From contig NC_088202.1 in assembly GCF_037126465.1 (NCBI RefSeq), positions 88,640,160 to 88,704,159 of the forward strand: a stretch of DNA of 64,000 bases. Reading direction: 5' to 3'. Both the position numbers and the translations under genes were made by a program. Shown in pieces: positions 31,782 through 43,331 of the stretch. The notes below the pieces were generated by a model. That model made no database searches. It had not been told where the DNA came from and worked only from the letters and a program-made list of their open reading frames with translations. The stretch's first letter is position 1, and the number at the start of each line of letters is the position of its first letter. The DNA is from Ornithodoros turicata. Lineage: Eukaryota; Arthropoda; Arachnida; Ixodida; Argasidae.

Positions 31782-32301
31782 CACTCTAAGAAAAAGAAAA
31801 AAAAAAGGAGTACAGGGTAGTAATTGCAGCTTCTAGTCCCCTAGACTGCAGTTACTCCCCATTCTAGTCCACTAACTCCGAAACTTACTCCCCAGGACTG
31901 CAAATTGTCACTGAACTTCGCAAATGGTCTTCCGAATGCAACAGTCTACGTAAATATGTGCTGTTGGTCAATTTGATGGCATAAGGGCAGTATAACTCAG
32001 CCAACTTAGCAATTTTCCACCCACACAGATTAAGAAACAGTTAGCGCTCCTTTCTTCGCAAAGTGTGCCCTATGTATGTTGCAAGATTTTATATCACTCG
32101 ATATATCACGGTTGACGGTTGGATTCAAAGTATTTTCATGCGTGCACACGAATTATGTACCTGGGACTCTTAGAACAGAGCGTGAAATGCAGTCTCCACT
32201 CTGTGAACTTCATTTACTCCCGAAATGAACAATTTTTTGTGGCGATGCATTTAGTCAATAAAAGGAGTAAAGGAGTAAAACTAATCCTCTTTCTTAGAGT
32301 G
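31782..32301. mobile_element. TA-flanked inverted-repeat MITE
   Basis: The ends CACTCTAAGAAA and TTTCTTAGAGTG are inverted repeats with TA outside both (31780-31781 and 32302-32303). GGAGTA motifs occur near each end in inverted arrangement. Length 520 bp, no coding capacity. The TA duplication suggests a Tc1/mariner relative. Confidence 0.7.
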
Positions 32302-32303
32302 TA

Positions 32304-33660
32304 CTGGGAGCCTGAGAGGAAATCGTTGTTTCATGCGTTGAGTAGCCTGTTTGATGTTCCTGGCATGGTTTGCTGATTTTGGGCACTTGAACAGCGCGCC
32401 AGTCTCGTTGCTTGGTGGCTATGCCCCCAGATCTGAGCAGATCCTTCTATTAGTAACTGGAGCTGCTGTAATCGTTAATGCGAGACGTCTTTTCGACGCT
32501 CTGTAGCTGTCAGAAAGCAGCGCTGCAGTAAAATTCACTGTTCAAACTAGTACTCGTCGAATTTTGTTCTACGTCTAAAACATCGACAGTGTCCTGTTGT
32601 CTAGGAAATGGACATGCATCAGCGACAAAACCATAGAAGTGTCTATGTCGGTGTTGGGACAAAACAACGTAGTATAGTGGTACTTGGAAGGAATTCCAAT
32701 GTGAGCTGATGTGGGAGGTCATGTGTCGGGAGCATTGTTATTTACGAATCAAGTAAACATTTGCGAGCTCCGGAAGAAGAGTTGCGCTAGTTAGTGCAAC
32801 TGGAAACTCGTGCTCCTGGTAAGAAAGTACACGGAAGCAAAACGACATTTTTAACGCGCGCTCTTCTTATCTTAAAGGAGCGTGACGCAGAGGCTCGTAG
32901 TTTCCGCCCTCAATGTGCTCCTTTACATATACGAGCCCTATAGCCCAGTGGTGATGTTTTTCAGTGTGTGCCTATCATTCCAAGTGACTACGTTCTCCTT
33001 CCGCCTGCACGCTGATAAGTTGCCGCTGTGCACCTGGCTCCGCTCACTGATGATTTTTGAGTTCCAGTGGACAATCTCAACTGGCTCTCGCTGTCCAGAA
33101 GAAGAAAATATTGAGCGCTCGACTGGCGTTGTTTTCTGCAGCAAGTTTCGCAGTACGTGCGAAGGTGGAAAAGCGGAACCGAAACTACACTAACTTAAAA
33201 CGAAAGTGACATGAAAATATTTTATTCCAGGGAATACAATCTATTGTTGCGTCCGTTCTTACATCTACCAGTCCGTGTTTCTAGGACGCTGATACGGGTG
33301 TGTCGATTGCAACTGCAAGTGTAGCTCGGCCGTGTCTGTGCAGACTGCCGTTATCAAAATTGGGTACGCCGTTACACACGGTGGGCGTAGCCGCTGCCAA
33401 GATTATCAGTAGCACGATACAGCTACAGATATAATCGGTGACGGAAACATTTGTATGTTGCTGAGTTCGGCGCCCATGTAGATTTTAATTTGGCAACCTA
33501 GGCGTCATAATCTTTTGAATTGGCGAAAAAAAGTGAATGGGTTTCCAACTGGTTTCTCCAGAAAAGAAATGTGCTCTTCTCTTTTGTTCGACTTGTATGT
33601 TCAGCAGGAGAGTTCTTCGTCAAACGCGTGGCACGTGTTTTTCTGTTGAATATGGAAACC
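32304..33660. other. Intergenic, nothing recognised
   Basis: Short open frames only; no domains, splice-linked exons or bounded repeats found. Confidence 0.4.
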
Positions 33661-33664
33661 GTGT

Positions 33665-33877
33665 GACATCGTTCAGCACATCACGAGTCAGAAACACGTG
33701 AATGCGGAGAAAGCAAAGCCAGCTAGTCCCAACGTTTCGTCATTCTTGCAGAAATACACCGCTGCTAACGAGGCAGTTGTTGCAGAAATTATGAGGCACG
33801 AGCGAACATTTCGATATTTAGTTACTGCACGTCCCTTACGCCTTTTTGCTCTTCTTTCCTTTTTTTTTCTTCCAGTG
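33665..33877 (+). pseudogene. Possible hAT-type transposase N-terminal fragment
   Basis: The frame reads DIVQHITSQKHVNAEKAK followed by PNVSSFLQKYTAANEAVVAEIM. The HxxSxKH spacing followed by an Ala-rich SFL segment and an AEI/AEL block is typical of the BED-finger side of hAT-related transposase-like proteins. The frame closes after about 70 codons and no catalytic region follows. The match is short, so other explanations remain open. Confidence 0.4.
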
Positions 33878-34265
33878 TAATCCCCCTCCCAGCCCTTATA
33901 ACCCGTTTTCTATCTTGAGAAATATGGGAACCATAAAAAAGAGGCGCAATCACCTCGCCAGAATATATGTATTCCTCCTCTTCTTCAGCGCCGTTTTGAT
34001 TAGAGTTTTATGCTTTCTTTTACATTTTCGTAGATTTTAATCGACTCGTTTCGCTTACCAAACGATTCGATTATTCCAACAGACGGCTGGAGTTACCTAA
34101 ATGACATTTTGATCACAAATGACCGGGAGAACGTGAACCTCCGGGAGTCGTCATGGCACGTACTCGGGCAATTCTGCACTGTCCGAACGGTGGCATACAC
34201 CGACAGAATCTGCTTTTTTGAGTGTGACTTTCACCTCTTTGTTACAGAATTGTGACCTAACCACA
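33878..34265. other. Intergenic, nothing recognised
   Basis: No gene or repeat is seen. Confidence 0.35.
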
Positions 34266-34345
34266 GTGGCGTAGCTAGAAAAATATTTCGGGGGGGGGGG
34301 GGGTTCTGTGGGGACCTTACACGGGGGAGGAGGCATACGTGCGAA
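34266..34345 (+). repeat. Transposon end fragment, family with copy at 50188
   Basis: CAGTGGCGTAGCTAGAAAAAT, a G-run and GGGGGAGGAG are shared with 50188-50270 (CAGTGGTGAAGCCAG...). The CAGTGGCGTA start is that of hAT-like termini, as at 19050. The partner end was not found. Confidence 0.5.
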
Positions 34346-35506
34346 GTGTATCATTAAGGTACTTTACAAGTAAACTCGTCGTCATAAACGCCATAAAGAA
34401 AATGGTGTTACACTAGTCGTCTGCATTGTGGGTTGTTCCCTCGGAGTTGATCAGCGACCCTACTGTTATTTGACTTCGTTGTGGTCTTACGAATAGACGA
34501 AAAGTACGCTATCCCCACATCCCATTATATGGGAGCAAATGTGTTTTATGTAGTAACCAAAGTCACTTTTCGCGGCCATAATAATATTTAAAAAAAATAC
34601 GACATCAAATGGTTGTGGTTCGAGGGATTTGTATGTTCTCCTAATTATCTATTACAACACGGGTAATAATTCAAAAGGCATATTGACATTTGAATGCGTG
34701 CTGATAATAAATTGTTGATAACAAACAATTTTATGGTGCTAATGCTATTCCGCAACGTTTCAGAATAACTGACTACCACGGAGTGGTTGCGTTGAACTCA
34801 AATACATCGAAATGGAACACTGAAGTAATGCCTTGAATATTATAGAGAGGCAACACATGGGTTCAGTTCTTGAACTATGAAGTACAATAAATGACAGGTT
34901 CGCTGAATATATGACTACAATTTTCGCTGCAGTCTTCTACTGAAGACTGAAAGATGGAACAATCCCCCAGCCTTAAGAGCCCTCTGGTATCGCGTAAGAC
35001 ACTGCGGGTGCCCGGAAATTAATAAGACTAGAACATCTCACCTGTAAGGTTGAAGAAGAGCGTCTCGGGTAAACAGCTGGTGAATAGACAGTTAACACAG
35101 GGGTGACCGGCAGGTGTCAAGGTTATGCCAACATCGCGTGTACGGCGCCGCTATTCGCTCTTGGGCGAAACTGGTTCCTCGCAGGTCACTCCAGCACTGT
35201 CATCTTCATTGCCACTTGCTTCCGGACTACGAATTCGGAAAGCGACGTAGACATTTCGCCACCACTGTCTGGGCCGGAAACGTCGGTGACGCAGTTCGAC
35301 AGACGATTTCGTGTTCGACCACACCTGATGTGTGGGGATAGGTGGTGTCTGCCTGCATAAGTTAACATAGCGGAAACATAGCGCCTGTAGAGTGTGCATT
35401 GAAAGGTCAACGGCATCACTTGCGCGAGCAAACTTCGACGCCTTGAACTTGGAGAAGAGGATAGTGGAAGCCGCTAGAATTTCTGTGCACGGAGTTCGAA
35501 GGAATA
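34346..35506. other. Intergenic, nothing recognised
   Basis: AT-rich to mixed sequence with short open frames only. Confidence 0.35.
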
Positions 35507-35684
35507 CAATGAACCCTCGTTATTATGACCATGGTCGTTGCCAAAAATTTTGGTCATAATGCGGAACTGTCATATTAACGGGGGGGGGGGGATTTGCAGA
35601 GGTTTTACTGCATTGTTCCCTAGGAGTATGGTGGTAAAGCGTGTATGTCAGATTATCGGGAGTCATATTAACGAGGGTTCACTG
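35507..35684. mobile_element. 178-bp pogo/Tigger-like MITE
   Basis: The left end CAATGAACCCTCGTTATTATGAC matches the reverse complement of the right end (GTCATATTAACGAGGGTTCACTG) with few differences, and TA lies on both sides (35505-35506, 35685-35686). CAGTGAACCCTCGTTA-type ends are common in pogo/Tigger-related MITEs. An internal G-run is present. Confidence 0.75.
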
Positions 35685-35686
35685 TA

Positions 35687-36029
35687 GTGTATTTTTCCGC
35701 CGTATCGAAAGGCAAAAGAGATGCGCCTCGTCGTAGAAAAAAGAAAGAAAGAAGAGGACAAAAGAAATCTCAAAAGTACTATGCAGGGACGACGACACTA
35801 TTTGGGCACATGAAATTGTACTGTGCAGTGTAGGCGTTAATCAACACCGGGAATTCGTTTCAGAAGAACATATTTAGGAAAATTCTAAGACCGCTGTTCC
35901 TAGAAGCACGACAATTTGGGATTGCTGGAATGGTGAGCAATCCGAAAGACAGTTTTTCGTACTACTAGCACGTGAAAAAGAAAAACGAATGAAAAGAAAA
36001 GAACCCCCACTTCCGCGTTTCTTTCTCGA
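35687..36029. other. Intergenic, nothing recognised
   Basis: No gene or bounded repeat is seen. Confidence 0.35.
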
Positions 36030-36440
36030 ACTCTGTTCTGTTCTCGTCAGTGCGCACCAGCTCGCATTCTACTGAGAGTGCTAAAACCACGACAACCAAG
36101 ACAAAACAACACAAACCGCTCACTTTCAACACTTTAAATCCGTCCAGGTCGATTCCGAAACTACAGTGCCATTTTACTCCTCGTTCATCACACACAATAA
36201 CGCCGAAAACCGGGCACGAATTAGTGGAGTTGTTTTTGTGCAGTTTGATGTAATACATGGAAAGAGCAGACGACGGATGTTGAGGGCATTCCGGAATTCC
36301 CTCTCTGTAACCGTCACTTAGACAACGCCAATCAGCGAGCGCCCTTTGAAGCGGACAAGGCCAATCAGGGAGCGGCAGAGACACCTTGGCGTTTGGCGTC
36401 CGACCGCCGGGCGGGAGTGATGGCGTCTGCGGAAGAAGCG
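36030..36440. repeat. Interspersed repeat fragments
   Basis: 36055-36135 is homologous, in inverted orientation, with 38551-38640. 36170-36305 is homologous with 20580-20760 and shares GGAATTCCCTCTCT. A 206-codon minus frame across this block is explained by the repeats and shows no domain. Confidence 0.55.
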
Positions 36441-36663
36441 AAGAGGCTTGAGATCGGCTCGTGGAATGCTGTTTCTTATTAGCGTCGTACGTGTTTGTAC
36501 AGCCAGGAGCGTAGCACCGTGTTCCACGGAACATGGTCCATGTTAGCACTCGACCACTCTTACCCCTTACTAAGCAAGCAAGCACTCACACTGGTAAGCA
36601 AAGGAAGGCTATTTAACCGGGGCCTTTACTTAGTATGCTGCGGTGCGTACGCGAAGCAGACTA

Positions 36664-37387
36664 CTGTAGAAGTGGTTTTTTTCGCGCGGAATTATTTTTC
36701 GCGTTTTTCGCGCACACCTCCAAAATCGCGAATTTAAGTTCCCGCGAATAACTCTGGCCATATGAGGGCGAAAATCGTTCGGCGTTCGACGCTATACCGC
36801 GGCTACCTGACCCTTTCTACTCCATGTAGCGTAGGCAGTTTAAGCAAGTGCAGAAGATTGTTTTATCCCGTCAGGCAAGATGAAAAGAAATGAAAATTCA
36901 TCATGTTTTGTTACTCCTATAAACGCTTTGCACTATACATGCAATATACCACCACTATACCACGAAGCCAGAACATGCCTTTCCCCGCATTCTCAAAACC
37001 AGCTTGAATGATAGTACCACATCTCAACCGAACTGGTCAGTGCCCCGAGTGATAATGAATAAGAACTGCTAAAATAAACTGGCTAACTTGCACACGGCCA
37101 GTACTATGGCCTCCTACAGGGCCCCTAAAGGCCATTTGACAGGGCCTTTCCTCCCATCTCTGTGAGGAGAAGAAAGGAATAGACCTAGAATGCCGCAATC
37201 CACGTGAACAACGGATGTCTTAGGACGTGCCGAAATATGCCCGAATATTGACGGCGGCACGATATGCAAGAGCAAAGCACTCCCGGAAACCTGTGCCGCG
37301 AATTTAAGTTCTCGCGAATCAATCCTCAAAGCAGCTCTGCTCGAAAACGCGAAAATATTTTCCACGCGGATAAAAACACTTCTACAG
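36664..37387. mobile_element. 724-bp TA-flanked inverted-repeat element
   Basis: The ends CTGTAGAAGTG and CACTTCTACAG are inverted repeats with TA outside (36662-36663, 37388-37389). Pairing continues inward for about 90 bases with CGCGAAAA-type blocks and a shared CGCGAATTTAAGTTC segment. No transposase is recognised. A Tc1/mariner or pogo relative is likely from the TA duplication. Confidence 0.75.
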
Positions 37388-37446
37388 TATCTCGAAGACA
37401 ATCACCTGCGCAGCGCTTTCATTCGTGCGCCCGGCTTGCTCATTCT

Positions 37447-37479
<33 letters not shown>
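37447..37479 (+). repeat. 33-base G homopolymer
   Basis: An uninterrupted run of 33 G, capable of forming G-quadruplexes; real length may differ since such runs are poorly sequenced. Confidence 0.85.
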
Positions 37480-37480
<1 letters not shown>

Positions 37481-37731
37481 TATGTTTAATAGAGTGAAAA
37501 AAAGAAAATGGAAATGTCAGCCAGGGTATTGCCAGCTTGCTATTCCGAAAAAGAAACTGAAAAATAAACAAAAGGAAAGAAAAAGAAAGGAACTGAAAAA
37601 TAAACAAATAGAAAGATGAAGAAAGGAACTGAGAATAAACAAAAGAAATAAAGGAAAGGAAAAGATGAAAGAAAAACAGGCACGCAGTGCAGTGCAGTAC
37701 AGGCACGAAGGAAAGTTCCAAGAATGTCCAG

Positions 37732-38366
37732 TCAGAGGGCAGACGCAAGGCCAGAGTCATTTACGAAGCGGAGCAAGGCTGTGGTGATGGCCCACTGAGT
37801 AGGCCGAGGGACGGGACCGAGGAGGGTGGCCATGGACAATGTGTTGCAGCTCAGCTGTATTAGACGGCGATGGAGGGCTTGCTGTTGGGGAATGTGCTGC
37901 TGGCAGTGCTGAAGACAATGAGGAATGTCGCCCACCTCGCCACAGCTGGAACACAAGGGGGAGCTGGATTGGCCCATTTTGTACAGAAGCAATGGGGTGC
38001 GGGCAACGTTGAGACGGAGGCGGTGCAGCAATGATTCCTCCTGACGACTGCAGCGACACGCAGTGAAAGAGGTAGCCGAGGGGTCGATGGACTGCACGTG
38101 ACTGTTGTAGGCGACGGCCTGAGATCTAAATGCTTGGGCACGGGCTGCACACCGGCGGCGAATAGCTAAATGGAAAGCTGAAAGTGTAAGTGGTGGACGT
38201 GCAGTGGCAGGAGTAGCAGCTGCGGCGGCTCGTCTTGCAGCCGCGTCTGCACGTGTGTTACCGGCCTGGCCCACATGACCGGGCACCCACTGAAGGGACA
38301 AAGCATGACCATTGGCACGGAGTCTGTCTAATTCTGGCTTAGCTGCAGAGCGAGTGCGGATCTTTA
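37732..38366 (-). pseudogene. LINE ORF2 fragment: RNase H end and zinc motif
   Basis: The minus frame opens with LSLQWVPGHVGQAGNTRADAAAR, the C-terminal part of the RNase H domain (HVGxxGNxxAD) found in I/R1/Jockey-group LINEs. Eight to twenty codons before it (to about 38366) are also in frame. A CSSCGEVGDIPHCLQHC motif (C-x2-C..H-x3-C) follows, typical of the region after RNase H or reverse transcriptase. The frame is open to a TGA/TAA at the natural C-terminus (…ASAL), but the endonuclease, reverse transcriptase and most of RNase H are missing, so it is a 5'-truncated copy. Confidence 0.75.
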
Positions 38367-38395
38367 AAACGCTTATTTAATAAATACGCTGTTTT

Positions 38396-38640
38396 CGGAA
38401 GAGAAACTTGGCCAAGTAGACTGTGAAACCAGGCTGAACATTACCGTATCGATCTCATACTTTCCGGATGTGATAGCCCCTTTAATGCAGATGCACTCAC
38501 AAACGCGTGCTACGAAGGTAAAAACGCGTTTGTGAGTATATACCTACATTAAAGTGTTGAAAGTGAGCGCTCTGTGTTTTTTGTCTTGGTCGTCGTGATT
38601 GTAGCTCATTTAGTAGAATACGTACAAGTCTTATACCAAC
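38396..38640. repeat. Interspersed repeats with hairpin
   Basis: 38396-38485 matches 20340-20425 inverted. 38477-38556 folds on itself: ACTCACAAACGCG and CGCGTTTGTGAGT are perfect complements, with weaker pairing extending to CTTTAATG/CATTAAAG at the outside. 38551-38640 matches 36055-36135 inverted. Confidence 0.55.
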
Positions 38641-39579
38641 AAGCCCAAATGGATGTTTTAGTGCACCAGCTCGACTGCGTGCTTGCCCTTTTGCTTCTGT
38701 TTTTTTTTTTTTTTTTTTTTTTACCTAGCGGCTACAGTAGCTCGATCAAAACTGCGGTGCACGCCTTTCCGAAAACTACACGAGGGAGAGGAGGGTATAC
38801 ATGTGTTCGTTCAAAGAAAATAAGGAAGATCAGTCAGACGCAAGGTCGACTTGCTAAGTATTCGGTTGAAAAGAAGAAACACATCACTGGTGATTTGTCA
38901 TTGATTCGGACTAATAATAAAGACAGGGCCACGTTAAATGCCATTTCCCGTAGCGCTTACTGTGCGTTGAAATGGCATTTATCGTGCCCGTCTGGCAGGG
39001 GTATGCGGTCTAATGCGGTCCCCGCCCTGAAAGACCGTTCTTAAATTCTGTGTCTCTCAGGAAGTGGAGTGCTACTTTTGTCACTATGGTGGTGCGGCAT
39101 TTAAGCCCGAAGAGTGTAGCCCAAAAATAGTCATTACAGCCCAGATCAGCCAGGCGTTATCTGAGTGTCATAAGAGATGTGGCGTATCTGCTTCCACATC
39201 GGGAACGGGACAGTTTGGAAGGCCTATTTTGTAAAGCCATAAAAAGCCATGGAAAAGCGCATGTAAGCAGGGCCGCTCGAAAAAAAAAAAAGAAAAGAAA
39301 AGAAAAGGAAAGAGCAAGTCTTCAATTGGCAGCGTGGTATCCGAAAGATAATTCACCTAACTTCCTTCTCCAGCGCATTTTTACCGTCTGAGACGGCACC
39401 ACTAATTTTTGCTGATATTATGTAGCTCGATTAATTAAGGGTGCCTTTATTCACTTACCTTTCTCTTGGCTAGCTTCGGTTCTTTCGGTTCTTCATTCCT
39501 CTTCCCATCAACACTCTGCAGTAAAATCTCTGCTAACCTTTTTGGATAATGTAGGACTTCGGCCCTCACTGTGTGCCTT
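38641..39579. other. Intergenic with poly(T) and a 12-bp stem
   Basis: A T homopolymer lies at about 38700-38722. AAATGCCATTTC (38936-38947) and GAAATGGCATTT (38969-38980) form a perfect 12-bp stem with a 21-base loop. No gene is seen. Confidence 0.4.
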
Positions 39580-39690
39580 ATCATTATATTTTCGCCTTAA
39601 CTTACCGCGCGAGCAATGAGGTAGAGGGTCGCCTGGGACGATGAAGCACCCCACTCATCATCATCAAAATAAATTTGTTGTTGTTTAATT
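39580..39690 (+). repeat. Possible LINE 3' end
   Basis: The sequence GGGTCGCCTGGGACGATGAA followed by a (ATC)n run and AATAAA resembles the conserved 3' ends of I/Jockey-group LINEs. No coding part is attached, so the assignment is tentative. Confidence 0.3.
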
Positions 39691-40945
39691 CTTAGCCAAG
39701 AATTCGCTGCTCTCAACATTATGACCTGCCGACCACTTCATCTCATGTTGAGCTGTTGCGGCATGGCATTTCCAATATCACATACACGAGGTTCATAAAA
39801 TACGTACGTTCACACACCTGGAATCTGCGTGAGGATTCGTCCAACATTCCAATCCCTGGCCGAACCCGTCAATGGGAATGGCCACTCAACGAAAAAGACA
39901 AAGTCTCCATTTTTCTTCTTCTTCTTTTTTTTTTTTTCGTTTGCACCACATATTTCAACATTACACCTGATCCCATTTCACCGCAAAGGACTGTACCCAC
40001 TACCCGAAAGCGCTCGGTACCATATAGTGACGAGATAAAGGTAGTCACGAGTTTGCAAAAGTATTGGATATGCTTTTAAGACTTCGTCGATGTACAGATG
40101 CAATATTCTGATACACAAACGCTCCTTGTAGGCAAAAACTGAATAGAAAAGCAGGTTTCTTTAGTTCACGCGATTTAGCCACGAAAGACAAAGCCAATGC
40201 GCGTGGAATTAATTTGGCTTAATCGCACAGAGAGCTCGGGAGAGACATATTGCTTGGTTGCTTTCCCTGTATACACCGTGGTTGTGCAGTGAAAGCACGC
40301 TTCACAGGAGACTGCCGCCGCGAACGGACGGACAGACGGACATACAAACGCTGTGTCCTGTTATTTGCAGAATGTACAATAATACTACTAGTACTAAAAC
40401 GAATTAGTTTAGCTCGTCGTGGAAGTATGGAAGGGTTCTTCGAGCGCAGAAACTCCTTTTTTCCTCTCATAGAGGTCGCTTAATAATGAAAAAATTTGGA
40501 ACCCGCCATTTTTCACCATGTACCAGCTGGCCTGCACCCTTGCCCTTTTGCCATCGCTTAATAATGACTGACACCGAGTATCTCATGTCACATGTTTTAT
40601 GCATCGCGCGCAGTGTGACACAGTGAACGTAATATCTGCGTACTTCTAAGAGTAAATGTGAGCGGGCAATCAGTCCTGAGTGAAAGTGCTATAGCAAGCG
40701 TGCAGCAAGCCTTATAATGCTCACAAACATTTAGTCTGTCTTCTCGCGACACGAATTACTCATCGAGAGCTCATTGAAAAATAGGAACAGATGATTTCTG
40801 AAGCCGTGTCTCTTGCTCCCACAGAATCCTTGCAGCGCTCACTTCACGATGTCTGTGATTGAGCTTAGAGCGTTCCTCTGGGTGACGCGATAGCTCGTCC
40901 ACGATGGTGAAGCACTATATACAACGATGTGTTTGACAGTTCCGA
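39691..40945. other. 3' flank of esterase gene 2, no gene
   Basis: This lies downstream of the minus-strand esterase stop and may include its 3' UTR. No convincing poly(A) signal or repeat borders were identified. Confidence 0.35.
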
Positions 40946-43331
40946 TCAGGATTGGCGACTAGAAGACAGAATGCGTGACTTCCAGAATTCACAGCGGTCC
41001 TCCGCAAGCTTAGTCTTGACTTTGGGGTCTGGAATATTCAGGTCGACGAAGCTGCGGTTGCTCGGGTCGAACTCGGGCCACGGTCTGTTGTTAATAGGTG
41101 GAACGTGTCTGAAAGAAGCAGGAAGCACAAAGTTACATCGGAAGAGATCTGTCAAAATGCTACCCACGTTACACACTACTTGTCCCATGTAAAATACTTT
41201 CCCACGCGTTCCATTATGTTTTGTTTTCAAGTTGAGTGCAATGAGCAATCAAGATCTCCATTTCTGCTAGGTACGCCCACCCAATCACTTTGTCTCGTGG
41301 TGACAATGCCATACAATAGGGATACGTAACTGTCAAACGGCCGGTGGGACATAAAGTTTTTTTTTTTATGATACGGAATGAAAAAAGAGAGTACATTTCT
41401 TTTTCTTTGTGCAACCAATGAAAATATGCCAGGAAGCAAGATATATTTTTGTACTATAATGATATTCCTAGTTATTATTGTTGCGTTGCTACTTACTAAT
41501 AATAAGACGAGTCTCGCAGTTCAGAAACGCTATCCTTATGATCGCTGGCATTTACCTTCCACTCTCTGCGTGAGAGTAGAAGCCTGCAAATATCTACGGA
41601 TACTGAATGAAACTACGGAATCGAACACATGAAAAAGGACAAATTAACTTGAAATCTGTCTTGTATCCCACGTCTCTTTCAGAAAGTAAGTCCCCCATTC
41701 CTCCTTGCTAGACAGTTCTGGCTGAGCCATGCTGCGTGCCGCGCATAGCAGTTGGACGCGGTCACGGTCAATAATATTTCATTATACACGATGAGAACTT
41801 ACCCTGTTTTGGCAAAATGTACCCACGTATACATGATGAAAAGTGTGAACGTTTTTTCTTCCTGGGTAACATTGAATAGGTTGTTGTTCAAAGTGTACCC
41901 GAACACGAAGGGTACTTCCTCGAAGTGAGCCACCCCTGCCCACTCTGGGTACGTGGTGTAACTTGGCCTGTGAGAAAAACTATACATGTATACATTGTTG
42001 TTTCTTTTCGCGTAATCTTCGGCGAAGAACAGTGCAGGACAAACGAAAGCGAAATCACCCATGGCAGTGGCTGCTTGTCTCAGGAATACATTCGGATCAT
42101 TATCCTCGCCTGAGAGGTAAAAATTACGTATAGCGATAGGATAACCCTGCTTCAACATGCGAAACAGAACCATCAAGTAAAACTCGAGCGCCTCCTTTGA
42201 GATCTGGGAAGGATGTTTGAAGTCCAGGACGGAAGATAGGTAGTATTCCACGAAGAGGCTTCCTTCGTCCTGAACAGTTCCTATGAGTAAATCGACGTCA
42301 TTGACGCTGCTACCCAGAAGGGCTTCCATAACGTCTTTAGGCACAAGTTCATCTCCGTATGTTGGGTGATATGTGATTCGAATGCGTCCATTTCGCGTCT
42401 CGAAGGCTTCGAGGAACTCTCGAGCCTGCTTGCTTTGGAGACAATATAGCACTCTACGAAAGTCACGTGTCACGTCATCCCGATGCTGGCTGCAGTTGAG
42501 CTTCCTAGCAACTTTCGTAAACCGATCGCCGTCATCATCTACATTCTCCGCTATGGCCCAGTAGGGGCTACCACTTTGCATGATGGCTCGCCTGAAGAGA
42601 CCCTTACTCAGGGGTGAGACCAAATGGTAACCTATGGAAATTGCTCCTGCGCTTTGTCCAAACAGCGTAATCTTCTCGGGATCGCCACCAAAGTATCTGA
42701 CGTTGTCTTTAACCCAACGCATGGCGAGGTATTGGTCGTACAGGCCCTGATTTCCAGGCGAATCTGGTTCGAGGGTGTTCATAAAGCCGAGAGGTCCGAG
42801 ACGGTAATTCACCGTAACTACTATCACGTCTCCGAGGGAGGCCAGAACAGACCCGTCATAGAACTCCCAGGTTGAACTACCAAAGAAGAAGGCGCCACCG
42901 TGGAAGAATATCATGACTGTCTTTGGCTCGTTGGAATCTATGGGAGAGTCTTGAGATGGTGCCCATAGGTTCAGGTACAGGCAGTCCTCGGTATGTATTT
43001 CACCCGTTAGGTTGACGAAGCCAGTGAAGGGCACTGCCGGTTGAATGCACGATGGTGGCCTTTGCACTGCTTTATATTCAGTGGCCCACGGCTTCACAGG
43101 GACGGGAGACATAAATCGCAATGCACCTACCGGAGGTTCTGCGAATGGAATACCCCAGAAAGTATTGATGTTGCGACTGAAGACTTGATGTCGGAGTCCT
43201 CTTATCCAACCAGACTTTGTCTTGACTAGAGGATCGTATTTGTTGAACTTGTACGCACTGCAGAGGGTTGGAAATGTTGCGGTTAATGCCATCGTGGTAG
43301 CGAGCCTAATGAAAAATGCCGCTGCTGCCAT
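40946..43331 (-). CDS. Carboxylesterase type B, catalytically competent (two coding exons)
   Basis: Coding exons are 41803-43331 and 40946-41108, joined across a 694-bp intron with a consensus GTAAGT donor and a TGCTTCTTTCAG acceptor (phase 2); the product is 563 aa. Residues 1-26 form a signal peptide, so it is probably secreted. Domain landmarks: FWGIPFAEPPVG, EDCLYLNLW, oxyanion FFHGGAFFFG, VNYRLGPLGF, GNQGLYDQ. The triad is complete: Ser227 in GQSAG, Glu356 in QDEGSLF and His469 in AHFEEVPFVFG. The last exon ends with CEFW. It hydrolyses carboxylic or choline esters by family; the substrate cannot be deduced. ATG 43329-43331 is preceded by a TTTCTTTTCTTGCAG acceptor two bases upstream, so a 5' UTR intron is predicted and the open frame before it is not coding. 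It is the tandem paralog of 28828-30647, sharing intron position and the His-Phe after the catalytic region. Confidence 0.94.

Noticed and set aside
35965..36585. 206-aa minus-strand open frame
   Set aside because: It covers interspersed repeat segments also found at 20580 and 38551 and has no recognisable domain.
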